Positions 56,635 through 64,000 of a stretch of 64,000 nt of DNA are shown here, one piece after another (positions within the stretch are counted from its first letter, which is position 1; each line of letters begins with the position of its first letter). The stretch is taken from assembly GCA_019359515.1 (NCBI GenBank), contig JAHHHC010000013.1, positions 80,446 to 144,445 on the forward strand, in the 5' to 3' direction. The notes beneath the pieces are model-generated. The model saw only the letters and a program-made list of their open reading frames with translations. It was not told where the DNA came from and ran no database searches. The translations under genes and the position numbers were made by a program. The stretch comes from Desmonostoc vinosum HA7617-LM4 (GTDB lineage: Bacteria; Cyanobacteriota; Cyanobacteriia; Cyanobacteriales; Nostocaceae).

Positions 56635-56742
56635 TTACAGCACATTTCATCTGAATGAAGTACACAAGGGCGGGCAGGATGCCCACCCCACAAAATTTAT
56701 CATATTAAGATGTGTACTTCATTTACTTGCAAAGTGCTGTAA
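56635..56742. mobile_element. MITE-like hairpin with TTACAGCAC ends
   Basis: TTACAGCACATTTCATCTGA at the left is inverse to the right end AAGTGCTGTAA; next to them TGAATGAAGTACACA and TGTGTACTTCATT pair perfectly. 108 bp, no ORF, centre GGGCGGGCAGGATGCCCACC is itself a hairpin. Confidence 0.7.
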
Positions 56743-57243
56743 TTAGTATTATTTAGGATGGGCATCTCGCCCGTCCTTTGTATTTTGGGGGCCATCACTT
56801 CGACTCCGCTCAGTGAGCAGGAGGAAGGAACTTCTCAGAATTCCCCAAAACCTGACTTTTATAAACCTCTTGCAGTCTTAATTTTCGCGTTCTTCTCTGC
56901 GCCTCTGTCTTGAAAAGTTGAGCCACTGCGTTGGACGGGTTCCCCGGCAGCCGCGCAAGTGGCGTTCCTACGGAGGGAAACCCTCCTTCTCCTGACGGAG
57001 ACGCTACGCGAACAGAACTTTTCGCTGCGTCTCTGCGTGAGCTTATTAAAATTAGAAAAGCGGGGATTGAAGTATTTAGGTGGATTCGCTAAAAGCTATA
57101 GAGAATGCTATGGCGTATCTCAATTTTCTGACGTTCAAAAATTATTATTTGATTAAGTTTTTTGACATTATATAGTTTCATAAAAAGATTTGGGATTGAT
57201 GTGATTAAGTATATGGTGCGACTTAACTACACAGGAAATTCTC
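56743..57243. other. Intergenic repeat region before SPFH gene
   Basis: Contains the hairpin GGATGGGCATCTCGCCCGTCC (56757-56777), modular repeats GGTTCCCCGGCAGCCGCGCA and CGGAGGGAAACCCTCC plus GGAGACGCTACGCGAACAG at about 56936-57020, then AT-rich leader. No gene supported. Confidence 0.6.
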
Positions 57244-58134
57244 ATGGGATTTATAGTTTCTCTCTTAATTAACCTGATAGCGATTTTCGTATATCTCAAT
57301 GCCAACAAAATATCTGGTGAAAAGTCTCGTTTAGCAGTACGCAGCATTGCTATATTAATTGGTGCGATCGCTTTACTTGCTTCTATTGCGAGAATCTTAG
57401 TAATTGTACCACCTGGCAATGTCGGTATCATCAATTTGTTTGGTCGAGTATCTGACAATACTCTGAATTCAGGAGTTCACTTACTTAACCCCTTTAGCAA
57501 AGTGTTGAAGTTTTCTACTCGGCTGAAAGATGTAAAGGAAAACATCAATGCAACATCTCAAGAAGGTTTAAACCTAAATCTTGATGTTAGTCTTCAGTAC
57601 AAACTAGATCCGCAAAAAGCCCCAACAGTATATAAAACAATTGGAGTTGACGAAACACAACTAATAATCTCCAGATTCCGCTCTACTGTTCGTGCTATTA
57701 CTGCCAATTATCCAGCTAGTGCGATTTACTCTACCAAGCGTCAAGAAATCGCTCAACAAATTGATCAACAGCTTTCTCAGCAGATATCCCCTTTAGGTTT
57801 TATTGTTGAGGAAGCACTACTGCGAGATGTTAAAATGCCTGATAGTTTACAAGCTGCAATTCAAGAAAAATTGAAAGCAGAACAAGCCAACCAACAGATG
57901 AAATTTGTGTTGGAGCAAGAGCGTCAAGAAGCACAAAGGAAGCGTATTGAAGCTCAAGGCGTAGCAGATTCTCAAAAAATTATTGCTACCGGACTTACAA
58001 ATCAAGTGTTGCAATTACGAGCTATTGAAGCTACAGAAAAACTAGCTCAATCAAATAACTCTAAGATTGTAGTTCTTGGTTCTGAAAAAGGCGGAATGCC
58101 TATTTTGATACAGCCAGAAACTTCAAAACCATGA
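57244..58134 (+). CDS. SPFH/band-7 (prohibitin-like) protein
   Basis: The 296-aa protein has N-terminal hydrophobic segments (FIVSLLINLIAIFVYL and AILIGAIALLASIARILVIV) and the prohibitin motif PPGNVGIINLFGRV, then a band-7 domain and a long coiled coil (AEQANQQMKFVLEQERQEAQ). Such proteins assemble large membrane rings that scaffold quality control or proteases (FtsH). ATG at 57244 preceded by AGGAAATTCTC. Confidence 0.92.
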   Translation: MGFIVSLLINLIAIFVYLNANKISGEKSRLAVRSIAILIGAIALLASIARILVIVPPGNVGIINLFGRVSDNTLNSGVHLLNPFSKVLKFSTRLKDVKENINATSQEGLNLNLDVSLQYKLDPQKAPTVYKTIGVDETQLIISRFRSTVRAITANYPASAIYSTKRQEIAQQIDQQLSQQISPLGFIVEEALLRDVKMPDSLQAAIQEKLKAEQANQQMKFVLEQERQEAQRKRIEAQGVADSQKIIATGLTNQVLQLRAIEATEKLAQSNNSKIVVLGSEKGGMPILIQPETSKP

Positions 58135-58141
58135 AAAGGGA

Positions 58142-58440
58142 TAGGAAATAGCTTTCAAGGGCAGGTTTTTTATATTCAGTCTGAAAAAGACCGTTTTTCG
58201 TTCGGAAATCTTTACTTTGCGTCTCCTTCCACGTTCCCCTACGGATGATGCTCCTTCTCCCAAGGGGAGACGCTGACGCGAACGTCGCTAGCGCTGTGAA
58301 GATCGCCAGTCGCTTATGAGGGAAACCACGCCACTCCCACGCCACTTGCTACAACTCTGGGAACCCCAACGCAGTGGCTCCTCAAGTCGGGAAACCCGCC
58401 CACGGGGGTGGCTCCCCAAGACCGCGCTGACTCACCGCGT
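58142..58440. repeat. Composite repeats: inverted MITE half and modular blocks
   Basis: 58150-58215 is the reverse complement of the right half of the GGGTAGGTTTTT family; 58225-58420 carries GCTCCTTCTCCCAAGGGGAG, GACGCTGACGCGAACGTCGC and GGGAAACCCGCCCACGGGGG modules. No gene. Confidence 0.75.
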
Positions 58441-58482
58441 CGATCAAAACGCAAAATCTGTTAATTCTACATTCCCCATTCC

Positions 58483-58824
58483 CTATTCTTCAGATTTGCT
58501 GAGTCCCAAACCGTTTTCATCAGCATATCGCTCCATAAAGCGCATGAAGCGATCCCATTCTTGGGCGGACTTCATCAGATAAAGTGCTTCTAATGCTTCT
58601 GGTTTGCCATTGACAAATCTAGCCTTAACTTCCCGCGTGAGGATTTCGCCTTCCTCATCAATCATGTACATCCCGGTGATGTCGTCAGTACTGCCTTGGC
58701 CTAAAATCTTAGGGTCGGTAAAGATAAATGTTGCTGTACCGCTGTCGCCAGTCCGCGATCGCGTCAAGCGTACTTCTGGAATTACTTCTTCGTCAACACC
58801 TCTAGCAAACTGGATTTTCGCCAT
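58483..58824 (-). CDS. psb28: Photosystem II assembly factor Psb28
   Basis: The 113-aa product matches Psb28: [45 protein letters not shown] and a conserved C-terminus ending in [19 protein letters not shown]. It binds the CP47 side during PSII assembly. Single gene with its own leader. Confidence 0.95.
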   Translation of the reverse strand: MAKIQFARGVDEEVIPEVRLTRSRTGDSGTATFIFTDPKILGQGSTDDITGMYMIDEEGEILTREVKARFVNGKPEALEALYLMKSAQEWDRFMRFMERYADENGLGLSKSEE

Positions 58825-58936
58825 GATCGATAAATTTGAACTTTTGTAATGGTTAATTTAATATTCTCTCATCATTTAGAACTCCTATGTCTAGAGGTTA
58901 TTGATATTTATTTTTGCGTATATATACTTAATTTAT

Positions 58937-59011
58937 CTAACGTTCAAGTATTAAAGTTGCCGGGCCATCATTTTCGATTGTAACTTGCATCATTGCGCCA
59001 AAGGGAACAGG
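58937..59011 (-). pseudogene. dtd: Remnant of D-aminoacyl-tRNA deacylase gene (dtd), C-terminal codons only
   Basis: On the minus strand VPFGAMMQVTIENDGPATLI then LER and a TAG match the DTD C-terminus (F-G-A-x-M-x-V-x-x-x-N-D-G-P-x-T). Only about 24 codons remain; upstream lies the GGGGGATGAGGGGGACG repeat. The full-length gene is absent here. Confidence 0.75.
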
Positions 59012-59095
59012 GGATGAGGGGGATGAGGGGGACGCGGGGACGCGGGGACGCGGAGAATAATCAATAACAAATGACAAATGACAATTCCCAATTAC
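59000..59095. repeat. GGGGGATGA nonamers plus GACGCGGG heptamers
   Basis: GATGAGGGGGATGAGGGGGA followed by GACGCGGGGACGCGGGGACG, AGAATAATCAATAACAAATG and ACAAATGACAATTCCC, cutting the dtd remnant. Confidence 0.85.
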
Positions 59096-59110
59096 CCAGT
59101 CCCTACAACT

Positions 59111-60130
59111 TTAGCTAACAGCGGTTTCTAACATTTGTATTGTGCCAAGATTGGCATCTATTTCTACCTGCAAACCAATCGGTAAGGTAAATTTATCTTT
59201 CACATGACCAATCATTGAACCATACCAAGCAGGAATATTTAATGGAAGTATGTGGTCTTGTAATACTTGCATTAAGGAAAATGATGGTTCATCCCCAAGT
59301 TGACAATCAGTACATTGTCCAAAGATAAAACCTACAAGTTGATTTAGTATACCAGCGGTTTTTAACTGTGTTAGCATCCGGTCTACACGGTAAACATCTT
59401 CCCCTATTTCTTCGATAAATAAGATGCTTTTATTCCATGAAGGGAGGTAAGGTGAACCCACCATAGCTGACAGCACTGACAAATTACCTCCCACAAGTCT
59501 ACCTCTGGCTTTTCCTGGTGCAACTATCTCTACTGCAACTTCATTTGAGTTGAGATTTTGCATTGTCACTGCTTCACCATTGAATAAAATCTGTTTGAGG
59601 TAGTCTACTGTAAACTGATTCCAGGTGGAAAGGGCAACTGGCCCATGAAAAGTTATTACTCGACTGCGAGCGGTAATCGCTAACAGTAGGGAGGTAATAT
59701 CGCTGTATCCCATAAAAATCTTGGGATGGGAGCGGATGAGTGGGTAATTAATTAAAGGTAAAATGCGACTGCAACCCCAACCACCACGCATGGCTATGAT
59801 AGCTTTCACTGAGCGATCGCTAAACATCGCATTCACATCTTTTGCACGATCAGCATCTTTACCCGCTAAATAACCATAACGATCTAAAATATGTGCCCCT
59901 TGCTTGACTTTTAACCCTAATTTCAATAAGGATTCTTTTGCTGCTTCAAGATCATTGGCATCAACAATACCCGCAGGCGCAATTAATCCCACCGTATCAC
60001 CTACTTGCAGGCGGGGTGGTTTGAGTATAGTGTTGGGTGTTAGCTTACCTTGAGCGGCAAGTGGTGAGATTTGGGAAGCTACAGCAGCTAGCCCAAACGT
60101 TGAGAGGAATCGGCGGCGTTTAATTGTCAT
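59111..60130 (-). CDS. LD-carboxypeptidase (peptidase S66), Tat-type signal
   Basis: The 339-aa protein has a twin-arginine start (MTIKRRRFLSTFGLAAV), then the S66 fold: catalytic Ser in MGYSDITSLL, Glu in FIEEIGEDVYRVD and His in GSMIGHVKDK. It trims D-alanine from muropeptides for peptidoglycan recycling or, in the MccF branch, microcin. The Tat signal suggests export after folding. It is divergent from the next gene with a 64-bp gap. Confidence 0.9.
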   Translation of the reverse strand: MTIKRRRFLSTFGLAAVASQISPLAAQGKLTPNTILKPPRLQVGDTVGLIAPAGIVDANDLEAAKESLLKLGLKVKQGAHILDRYGYLAGKDADRAKDVNAMFSDRSVKAIIAMRGGWGCSRILPLINYPLIRSHPKIFMGYSDITSLLLAITARSRVITFHGPVALSTWNQFTVDYLKQILFNGEAVTMQNLNSNEVAVEIVAPGKARGRLVGGNLSVLSAMVGSPYLPSWNKSILFIEEIGEDVYRVDRMLTQLKTAGILNQLVGFIFGQCTDCQLGDEPSFSLMQVLQDHILPLNIPAWYGSMIGHVKDKFTLPIGLQVEIDANLGTIQMLETAVS

Positions 60131-60194
60131 GGTGGAAAATTATTGTAACATTAACCACCCATCACTAGAGATGCAGAATTTATCGGAGGTAGTA

Positions 60195-60563
60195 ATGGTG
60201 CGTAAACGCTTAATTATTGAGATGGGAATGGGTATAGATCAGCACGGACAAGAACCAACAGTAGCAGCAGCAAGAGCGGTACGGAATGCGATCGCTCACA
60301 ATGCTTTGCCTGGTGTTTGGGAAGTTGCTGGTTTAGATGATCCCAACGAAATGATTGTGGAAGTGCAAATCGCAGTACCCTATCCAGAACAAGTTAGAGC
60401 AGAGGAGGTACTAGCTGTACTACCTTTTGGACAAAAAAGTCTGACTGTAGAACTTGGGGGGATGGTAGTTCAAGGACGAGCAATTCCTGCACTCAATGAT
60501 AAAAATGACGAAATGTTGATTGCGATCGCTGCTGTGACAGTTATGGTTGAAAAGAAGTCCTAA
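60195..60563 (+). CDS. Lin0512 family protein
   Basis: The 122-aa product starts MVRKRLIIEMGMGIDQHGQE and matches the Lin0512 fold family (cyclophilin-like small unknown). GGAGGT lies 4 bp before the ATG, fixing the start. Function unknown. Confidence 0.85.
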   Translation: MVRKRLIIEMGMGIDQHGQEPTVAAARAVRNAIAHNALPGVWEVAGLDDPNEMIVEVQIAVPYPEQVRAEEVLAVLPFGQKSLTVELGGMVVQGRAIPALNDKNDEMLIAIAAVTVMVEKKS

Positions 60564-60589
60564 TTCTTAAAAAGTAAAAAAACCTATTT

Positions 60590-60688
60590 TTATTTCTCAA
60601 AAAGGCTTTGCGCTAACATAGGAACATCGGGATAAAAATCTCTGGCGGTAAATTCAACACCACCCACAATATTCACCACTCCAGCGAT
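60590..60688 (-). pseudogene. Remnant of an unknown gene
   Basis: On the minus strand an open stretch IIAGVVNIVGGVEFTARDFY PDVPMLAQSLFEK ends in TAA and follows a TGA without a start. It looks like the C-terminus of a gene whose front is gone; not recognised. It overlaps the leader of the following plus-strand gene. Confidence 0.35.
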
Positions 60689-60689
60689 A

Positions 60690-61028
60690 ATGTCTCAAGA
60701 GCATAACCAACCACTCCAGATTCATGATATAACCGGACTCCAACCGAAGCACTTTGCAGATTTAGTTAGAACTGCACAATTGGTTTTTGATCCTACAGCG
60801 GGAGTTTCAGGTAGAAATATCAAAGTTGATTGGGAAGAGTTCGGAATCCCCCGTGATGTAGCGGACAATCTCAAATCACTTGGTCAGCAATACCAATACG
60901 CATCTCCACACGTTCCTGTTGAAATTATTTGGAGTCAATTGACTGCCGAAACTCGTATTTGGTTTGTTGCAAATAAAGATAAGTTGTGGCAGCTTGAAGA
61001 AGCTTTTCCAGCGCTTGACGAAGATTAA
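60690..61028 (+). CDS. Conserved small protein, unknown
   Basis: The 112-aa acidic protein (SRTLDED-like end LEEAFPALDED) has no membrane segment or known motif; the middle is helical with NIKVDWEEFGIPRDVADNLK. I do not recognise a family. Coding is likely from length and even composition; a terminator-like hairpin follows. Confidence 0.6.
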   Translation: MSQEHNQPLQIHDITGLQPKHFADLVRTAQLVFDPTAGVSGRNIKVDWEEFGIPRDVADNLKSLGQQYQYASPHVPVEIIWSQLTAETRIWFVANKDKLWQLEEAFPALDED

Positions 61029-61044
61029 ATTCTTTTAGAAGGTT

Positions 61045-61069
61045 CAAAGCGCCGACTTCCGGCGCTTTG
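61045..61069 (+). terminator. Hairpin CAAAGCGCCG-ACTTC-CGGCGCTTTG
   Basis: 10-bp perfect stem followed by ACTTTT. Same core as at 24591-24629. Confidence 0.7.
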
Positions 61070-61128
61070 ACTTTTAGCAACTTTGAATGTAGCTTCTTGC
61101 CTTTGTTTCCCATTTCTCTATTCTCACA

Positions 61129-61581
61129 TTAGTCGTGAGTTGTTCCATTGGGCATTGTTGCCCCACATAAGCAGACTTCACTCAAGTTAGTTCTACGCAG
61201 ATATACCCCACGCAAGTATGAGCCGCTTAAATCTGCCCCCTGCATATTTGCTCCAATTAGGAATGCTGAAAGATTAGCCTCACTAAGGTAAGCGCCACGA
61301 AGATCAGCCTTAATTAAGCTGGCATCACGCAAATATGCTCCGCTTAAATCCGTACCTCGCATACAAGCTAAATTCAGGTTAGCTTGGCTCAAATTTGTCT
61401 GACTCAAGTCTGCACCAATCAAGTTAGTACAACTTAAATTGGCTGCAAATAAGTTAACTCCTTGTAAATTTTGCCAACTTAGATTTACTCCACTTAAGTT
61501 AGTCCGTGAAAAATCCCGTTCTCCTGCCTGATAACGGCAAATAAGCTCATTAACATTCATATTTGCAAGTCTCTTATACAT
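61129..61581 (-). CDS. Pentapeptide-repeat protein
   Basis: The 150-aa product has about 20 consecutive A(D/N)LxX units, for example LSGVNLSWQNLQGVNLFAAN and LRGAYLSEANLSAFLIGANM, forming a right-handed square beta-helix. Such proteins occur by the dozen in heterocystous cyanobacteria with varied or unknown roles. Met8 (61560) is an alternative start. A remnant of another copy lies at 22560-22688. Confidence 0.88.
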   Translation of the reverse strand: MYKRLANMNVNELICRYQAGERDFSRTNLSGVNLSWQNLQGVNLFAANLSCTNLIGADLSQTNLSQANLNLACMRGTDLSGAYLRDASLIKADLRGAYLSEANLSAFLIGANMQGADLSGSYLRGVYLRRTNLSEVCLCGATMPNGTTHD

Positions 61582-61640
61582 CTATCCAGTCTGTTTGGTC
61601 AAAATCTTTTGACCAAAATTTGGCATTGATTAAACGATGA

Positions 61641-62090
61641 CTATCTATTAACAAGTTCAGCAGTTGCTTGTTTACAAACTGAGAGTACACGTTGATCGAG
61701 ATTACTAACAGAGTCAATTTGATGAAAGTTCTGTAAGTTAATCTTTACATTCTGAACTGTTGGATTTCCAGAACCAATGGTTTTACCAAAAAGCGTATTA
61801 TTTGCTTGTTTTCCTGTAAAGCAACTAAATTCAGAATTAGGATAATAAAAAGCACCGACAATTTTTCCTTGTTGACGTTGGAAAACTAGATAACCCTTTT
61901 GAATTTGGTTGGATTGTGGAGTTTCGCCATACAAATATGTTCCGTTGGTATATGAATTAGATTCTGCTGCTTTATCTAATGAGTTTTGAGCAAATACAGT
62001 TTGAATGTTGAAGCCAACGAAACCTAGAGTTAACAGTGCAAGTACCGTAGTTTTTGATAATTTTCTGTTAACAGTTGCAGGTGGATTCAT
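61641..62090 (-). CDS. Secreted cyanobacterial protein, unknown
   Basis: The 149-aa protein has a signal peptide (LSKTTVLALLTLGFVGFNIQTVFAQ-type; cleavage after VFA-Q). The mature part contains TNGTYLYGETPQSNQIQKGY, recurring in cyanobacterial hypothetical exported proteins. Two cysteines could form a disulfide. Function unknown. Confidence 0.7.
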   Translation of the reverse strand: MNPPATVNRKLSKTTVLALLTLGFVGFNIQTVFAQNSLDKAAESNSYTNGTYLYGETPQSNQIQKGYLVFQRQQGKIVGAFYYPNSEFSCFTGKQANNTLFGKTIGSGNPTVQNVKINLQNFHQIDSVSNLDQRVLSVCKQATAELVNR

Positions 62091-62276
62091 TTTTTCTCCT
62101 TGCGTTACTGTTTCTTTATATCTATTTTAAAGGCGTTGTTGCTTATATAACTCTTTCTAACGTTAGATATATAGCAATCCTAAATCATTCCTAAGAAACA
62201 AGCTCCCCAACTTATTTGAGAAGTTGAGGAGCTGCGACTGGAAATTATTACCAATCAAATAAGATTTATCTATGTT

Positions 62277-62642
62277 CTAAGAACACTTGACATTCATAAA
62301 AGGCAGTTGTTTAGACTTCGTTGCACCAATAACTTCAACACCTTCTGTGCCTCGAATTCCTTCTAATGGAATAGAAGCAGTGTAAGGCGCTTCAGCGGGT
62401 AAACCAATTCCAGATAAAGATCCAACTACCTCTACGCCCCAATATTCAGGTTGTCGGATATAAACTAGTGGTACCAAATTAACTGCCATGTTGAAGTATG
62501 GTTTCATGCCTCTGACAATTAAAATATAAGTGCCATTAACTATGCCAGGACGAATTTCTGCTTCTTCAAAGTCAATTAAACGAGATGATTCTGGTTTTGG
62601 TAAAGCTTGAAACTTAAGCAAACTTTGCTCAGATGTACTCAT
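62277..62642 (-). CDS. Small protein, unknown
   Basis: The 121-aa product (start at 62642, preceded by AAGGAAG; an earlier ATG lies at 62660) begins MSTSEQSLLKFQALPKPESS. It is rich in Val/Ile/Gly, without membrane segment; two prolines and a GxEVVGSLSGIGLP stretch. I do not recognise a family. Confidence 0.6.
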   Translation of the reverse strand: MSTSEQSLLKFQALPKPESSRLIDFEEAEIRPGIVNGTYILIVRGMKPYFNMAVNLVPLVYIRQPEYWGVEVVGSLSGIGLPAEAPYTASIPLEGIRGTEGVEVIGATKSKQLPFMNVKCS

Positions 62643-62660
62643 TTGTTCTTCCTTTTGCAT

Positions 62661-63064
62661 AAGAATTGTATTGTTGAAAGTAAACTATTTGATGGAATAA
62701 GCTGTTATGCATTTAAATTGCACATTTGCTAGTGGTTGTCATTAGTGTTGACAAAAAACAAATGACTTGGTTAACAAACAATAGTGCAAGATGGAAGCGC
62801 ATTAGCTTAAGAAGACAATGGCTACTTGTCCCATTGTGTTTTTAACTTCTTACTTGAGTCATCAGAGGAAAGAATAAAGTTTATGCAAATATAAATTTAC
62901 TTTTTACATTTTGTTATATTTATGCATCTAATTCTGTATGCTGCTTGTAACTGTTACTATTGTGGATTCAGATATTACCCAATCCCCAATCGCTAATCCC
63001 CAGTCCCTTTCACTTTGTCTACACTATAATTTGACAGAAGTACTTAAATAGTAGTACAAACCTA
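62661..63064. other. Intergenic region before methyltransferase
   Basis: 404 bp. AT-rich with a short run CCCAATCCCCAATCGCTAATCCCCAGTCCC near 62979-63005. No gene or clear regulatory site recognised. Confidence 0.5.
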
Positions 63065-63787
63065 ATGTCCAACAAGCCGTTTCAAAATCGTCTGTTTACT
63101 TCCAGTACCCCTCACTCAGAAAAATGGCAACAAAGGGTGGCGCAAGTAGCATATCGCTTCAACCGTCAGTATCAAGGGCAAAGCTTTGAATTACCCGCAG
63201 AAGTGCAAGCAATGCCAATATATCGCGAGTGGGCTAGTGGTATATTAACAGGAAAAATTGTTTCTCCTTTCTGGGAAGTTGCTCAACCTCAAAAGAATCA
63301 GCACTGTTTAGATATTGGCTGTGGGGTGAGTTTTTTGATTTATCCTTGGCGAGATTGGCAAGCCTTTTTTTATGGGCAAGAAATTAGTAATGTAGCTAGA
63401 GATACTCTTAATTCTCGTGGTTCACAGTTGAACTCAAAGCTATTTAAAGGTGTTGAGTTAGGTTCAGCGCATGAATTAAACTACTCTCTAGATCAGTTTG
63501 ACTTAGCGATCGCTACAGGATTTAGCTGCTATTTTCCGCTGGAATATTGGAGTGTTGTCTTAATGGAGGTGCAACGGGTATTAAAACCGGGGGGACAGTT
63601 TGTGTTTGACATCCTCAATCCTGAACAGCCTTTAGCAGAAGATTGGGCAGTTCTAGAAACTTATTTGGGTGCTGAAGTATTTTTAGAACCTCTAGTTGAA
63701 TGGGAGAAAACAATTAAAGCTGCTGGTGGCAAAGTGATTACACGGCAATCAGGAGAATTGTTTGAGTTATACAAGGTGCGGTTTTGA
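63065..63787 (+). CDS. SAM-dependent class I methyltransferase
   Basis: The 240-aa protein has SAM motif I HCLDIGCGVSFLIYPW (about residue 79-94), the acidic loop DLAIATGFSCYFP (motif IV), and motif VI-like RVLKPGGQFVFDILNP. Substrate unknown. Stop is directly followed by GACGCGGGG repeats. Confidence 0.85.
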   Translation: MSNKPFQNRLFTSSTPHSEKWQQRVAQVAYRFNRQYQGQSFELPAEVQAMPIYREWASGILTGKIVSPFWEVAQPQKNQHCLDIGCGVSFLIYPWRDWQAFFYGQEISNVARDTLNSRGSQLNSKLFKGVELGSAHELNYSLDQFDLAIATGFSCYFPLEYWSVVLMEVQRVLKPGGQFVFDILNPEQPLAEDWAVLETYLGAEVFLEPLVEWEKTIKAAGGKVITRQSGELFELYKVRF

Positions 63788-64000
63788 TGAAGACGCGGGG
63801 ACGCGGGGACGGGGTGACGCGGTGACGCGGGGACGCGGGGACGCGGAGAATAACCAATGACAAATGACAAATGACAATTCCCCAGTCCCCAGTCCCCAGT
63901 CCCCAGTCCCCAGTCCCCAGTCCCCAGTCCCCAGTCCCCAGTCCCCAGTCCCCAGTCCCCAGTCCCCAGTCCCCAGTCCCCAGTCCCCAGTCCCCAGTCC
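63788..64000. repeat. GACGCGG array followed by CCCCAGT tandem array to window end
   Basis: 63790-63850 is GACGCGGGG/GACGCGGTG heptamers, then AATGACAAATGACAAATGAC and from 63880 about 17 CCCCAGT heptamers, continuing beyond the window. Confidence 0.95.

Overview
The window comes from a filamentous cyanobacterium, most likely of the Nostocales. The evidence is photosystem II genes (psbA, psbY, psb28, a Psb32-like gene), a cyanobacterial pilMNOQ set, a CYP110-like P450, frequent GCGATCGC (HIP1) octamers, and very many short heptamer and nonamer tandem repeats (CCCCACT, CCCCAGT, GACGCGGG types) between genes. The order-level assignment is inference: no heterocyst or nitrogenase gene is present. 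Most of the window is ordinary chromosomal housekeeping DNA; the unusual layer is the repeat and gene-remnant content.

Layout. 1-3.4 kb: 3' part of a type II NADH dehydrogenase, a DoxX-like membrane protein and a GMC oxidoreductase with a cysteine cluster. 3.6-7.7 kb: an Rpn-type nuclease gene flanked by a 51-bp direct repeat copied from the 3' end of the next gene, a 1001-aa transporter/HEAT-repeat fusion. 8-14.7 kb (minus strand): infC, a GH13 enzyme, a GT4 glycosyltransferase, lepA. 15.3-19.2 kb: a small RHH-like protein, a GAF histidine kinase, dapB and a conserved membrane protein. 19.3-22.5 kb (minus): cobH/cbiC, Psb32-like, DUF948, YtxH and a small membrane protein, then tRNA-Phe. 23-28.4 kb: a zinc-uptake locus (znuB, an ArsR/SmtB-type sensor gene, znuC, znuA, and a divergent SLH-OprB porin) with a Fur/Zur-like operator between znuA and the porin. 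29.5-30.6 kb: a sequence-divergent psbA. 31-40 kb: GT9, ispD, M16 peptidase, VOC protein, TIGR02652 protein, gamma carbonic anhydrase-like protein, psbY, folC. 40.4-44 kb: a FIST sensor protein paired with a histidine kinase, and a sugar-binding lipoprotein. 44.1-49.4 kb: pilM-pilN-pilO-pilQ. 49.6-54 kb: a 42-bp tandem-repeat coiled-coil gene, a CPA1 antiporter, a P450 and a UPF0175/DUF3368 toxin-antitoxin pair. 54.4-63.8 kb: a ThDP enzyme of the xylulose-5-phosphate epimerase/transketolase type, an SPFH protein, psb28, an LD-carboxypeptidase, a Lin0512 protein, small unknowns, a pentapeptide-repeat protein and a methyltransferase.

Working units: PilMNOQ form the type IV pilus alignment and secretin module; ZnuABC with the SmtB-like regulator and the porin look like one zinc-homeostasis locus although znuB is cut off from znuCA by the regulator gene on the other strand; FIST plus kinase form a two-gene sensory operon.

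The most distinctive pattern is that dispersed repeats touch or enter coding ends: they supply the last 12 codons of the ArsR gene, the start codon of znuC, the DNA just before the ispD and folC starts and the last codons of the Rpn gene, and one lies beside a 24-codon remnant of dtd. Several MITE-like hairpin elements and short decayed gene fragments are also present. I saw no CRISPR array, no prophage and no complete insertion sequence.
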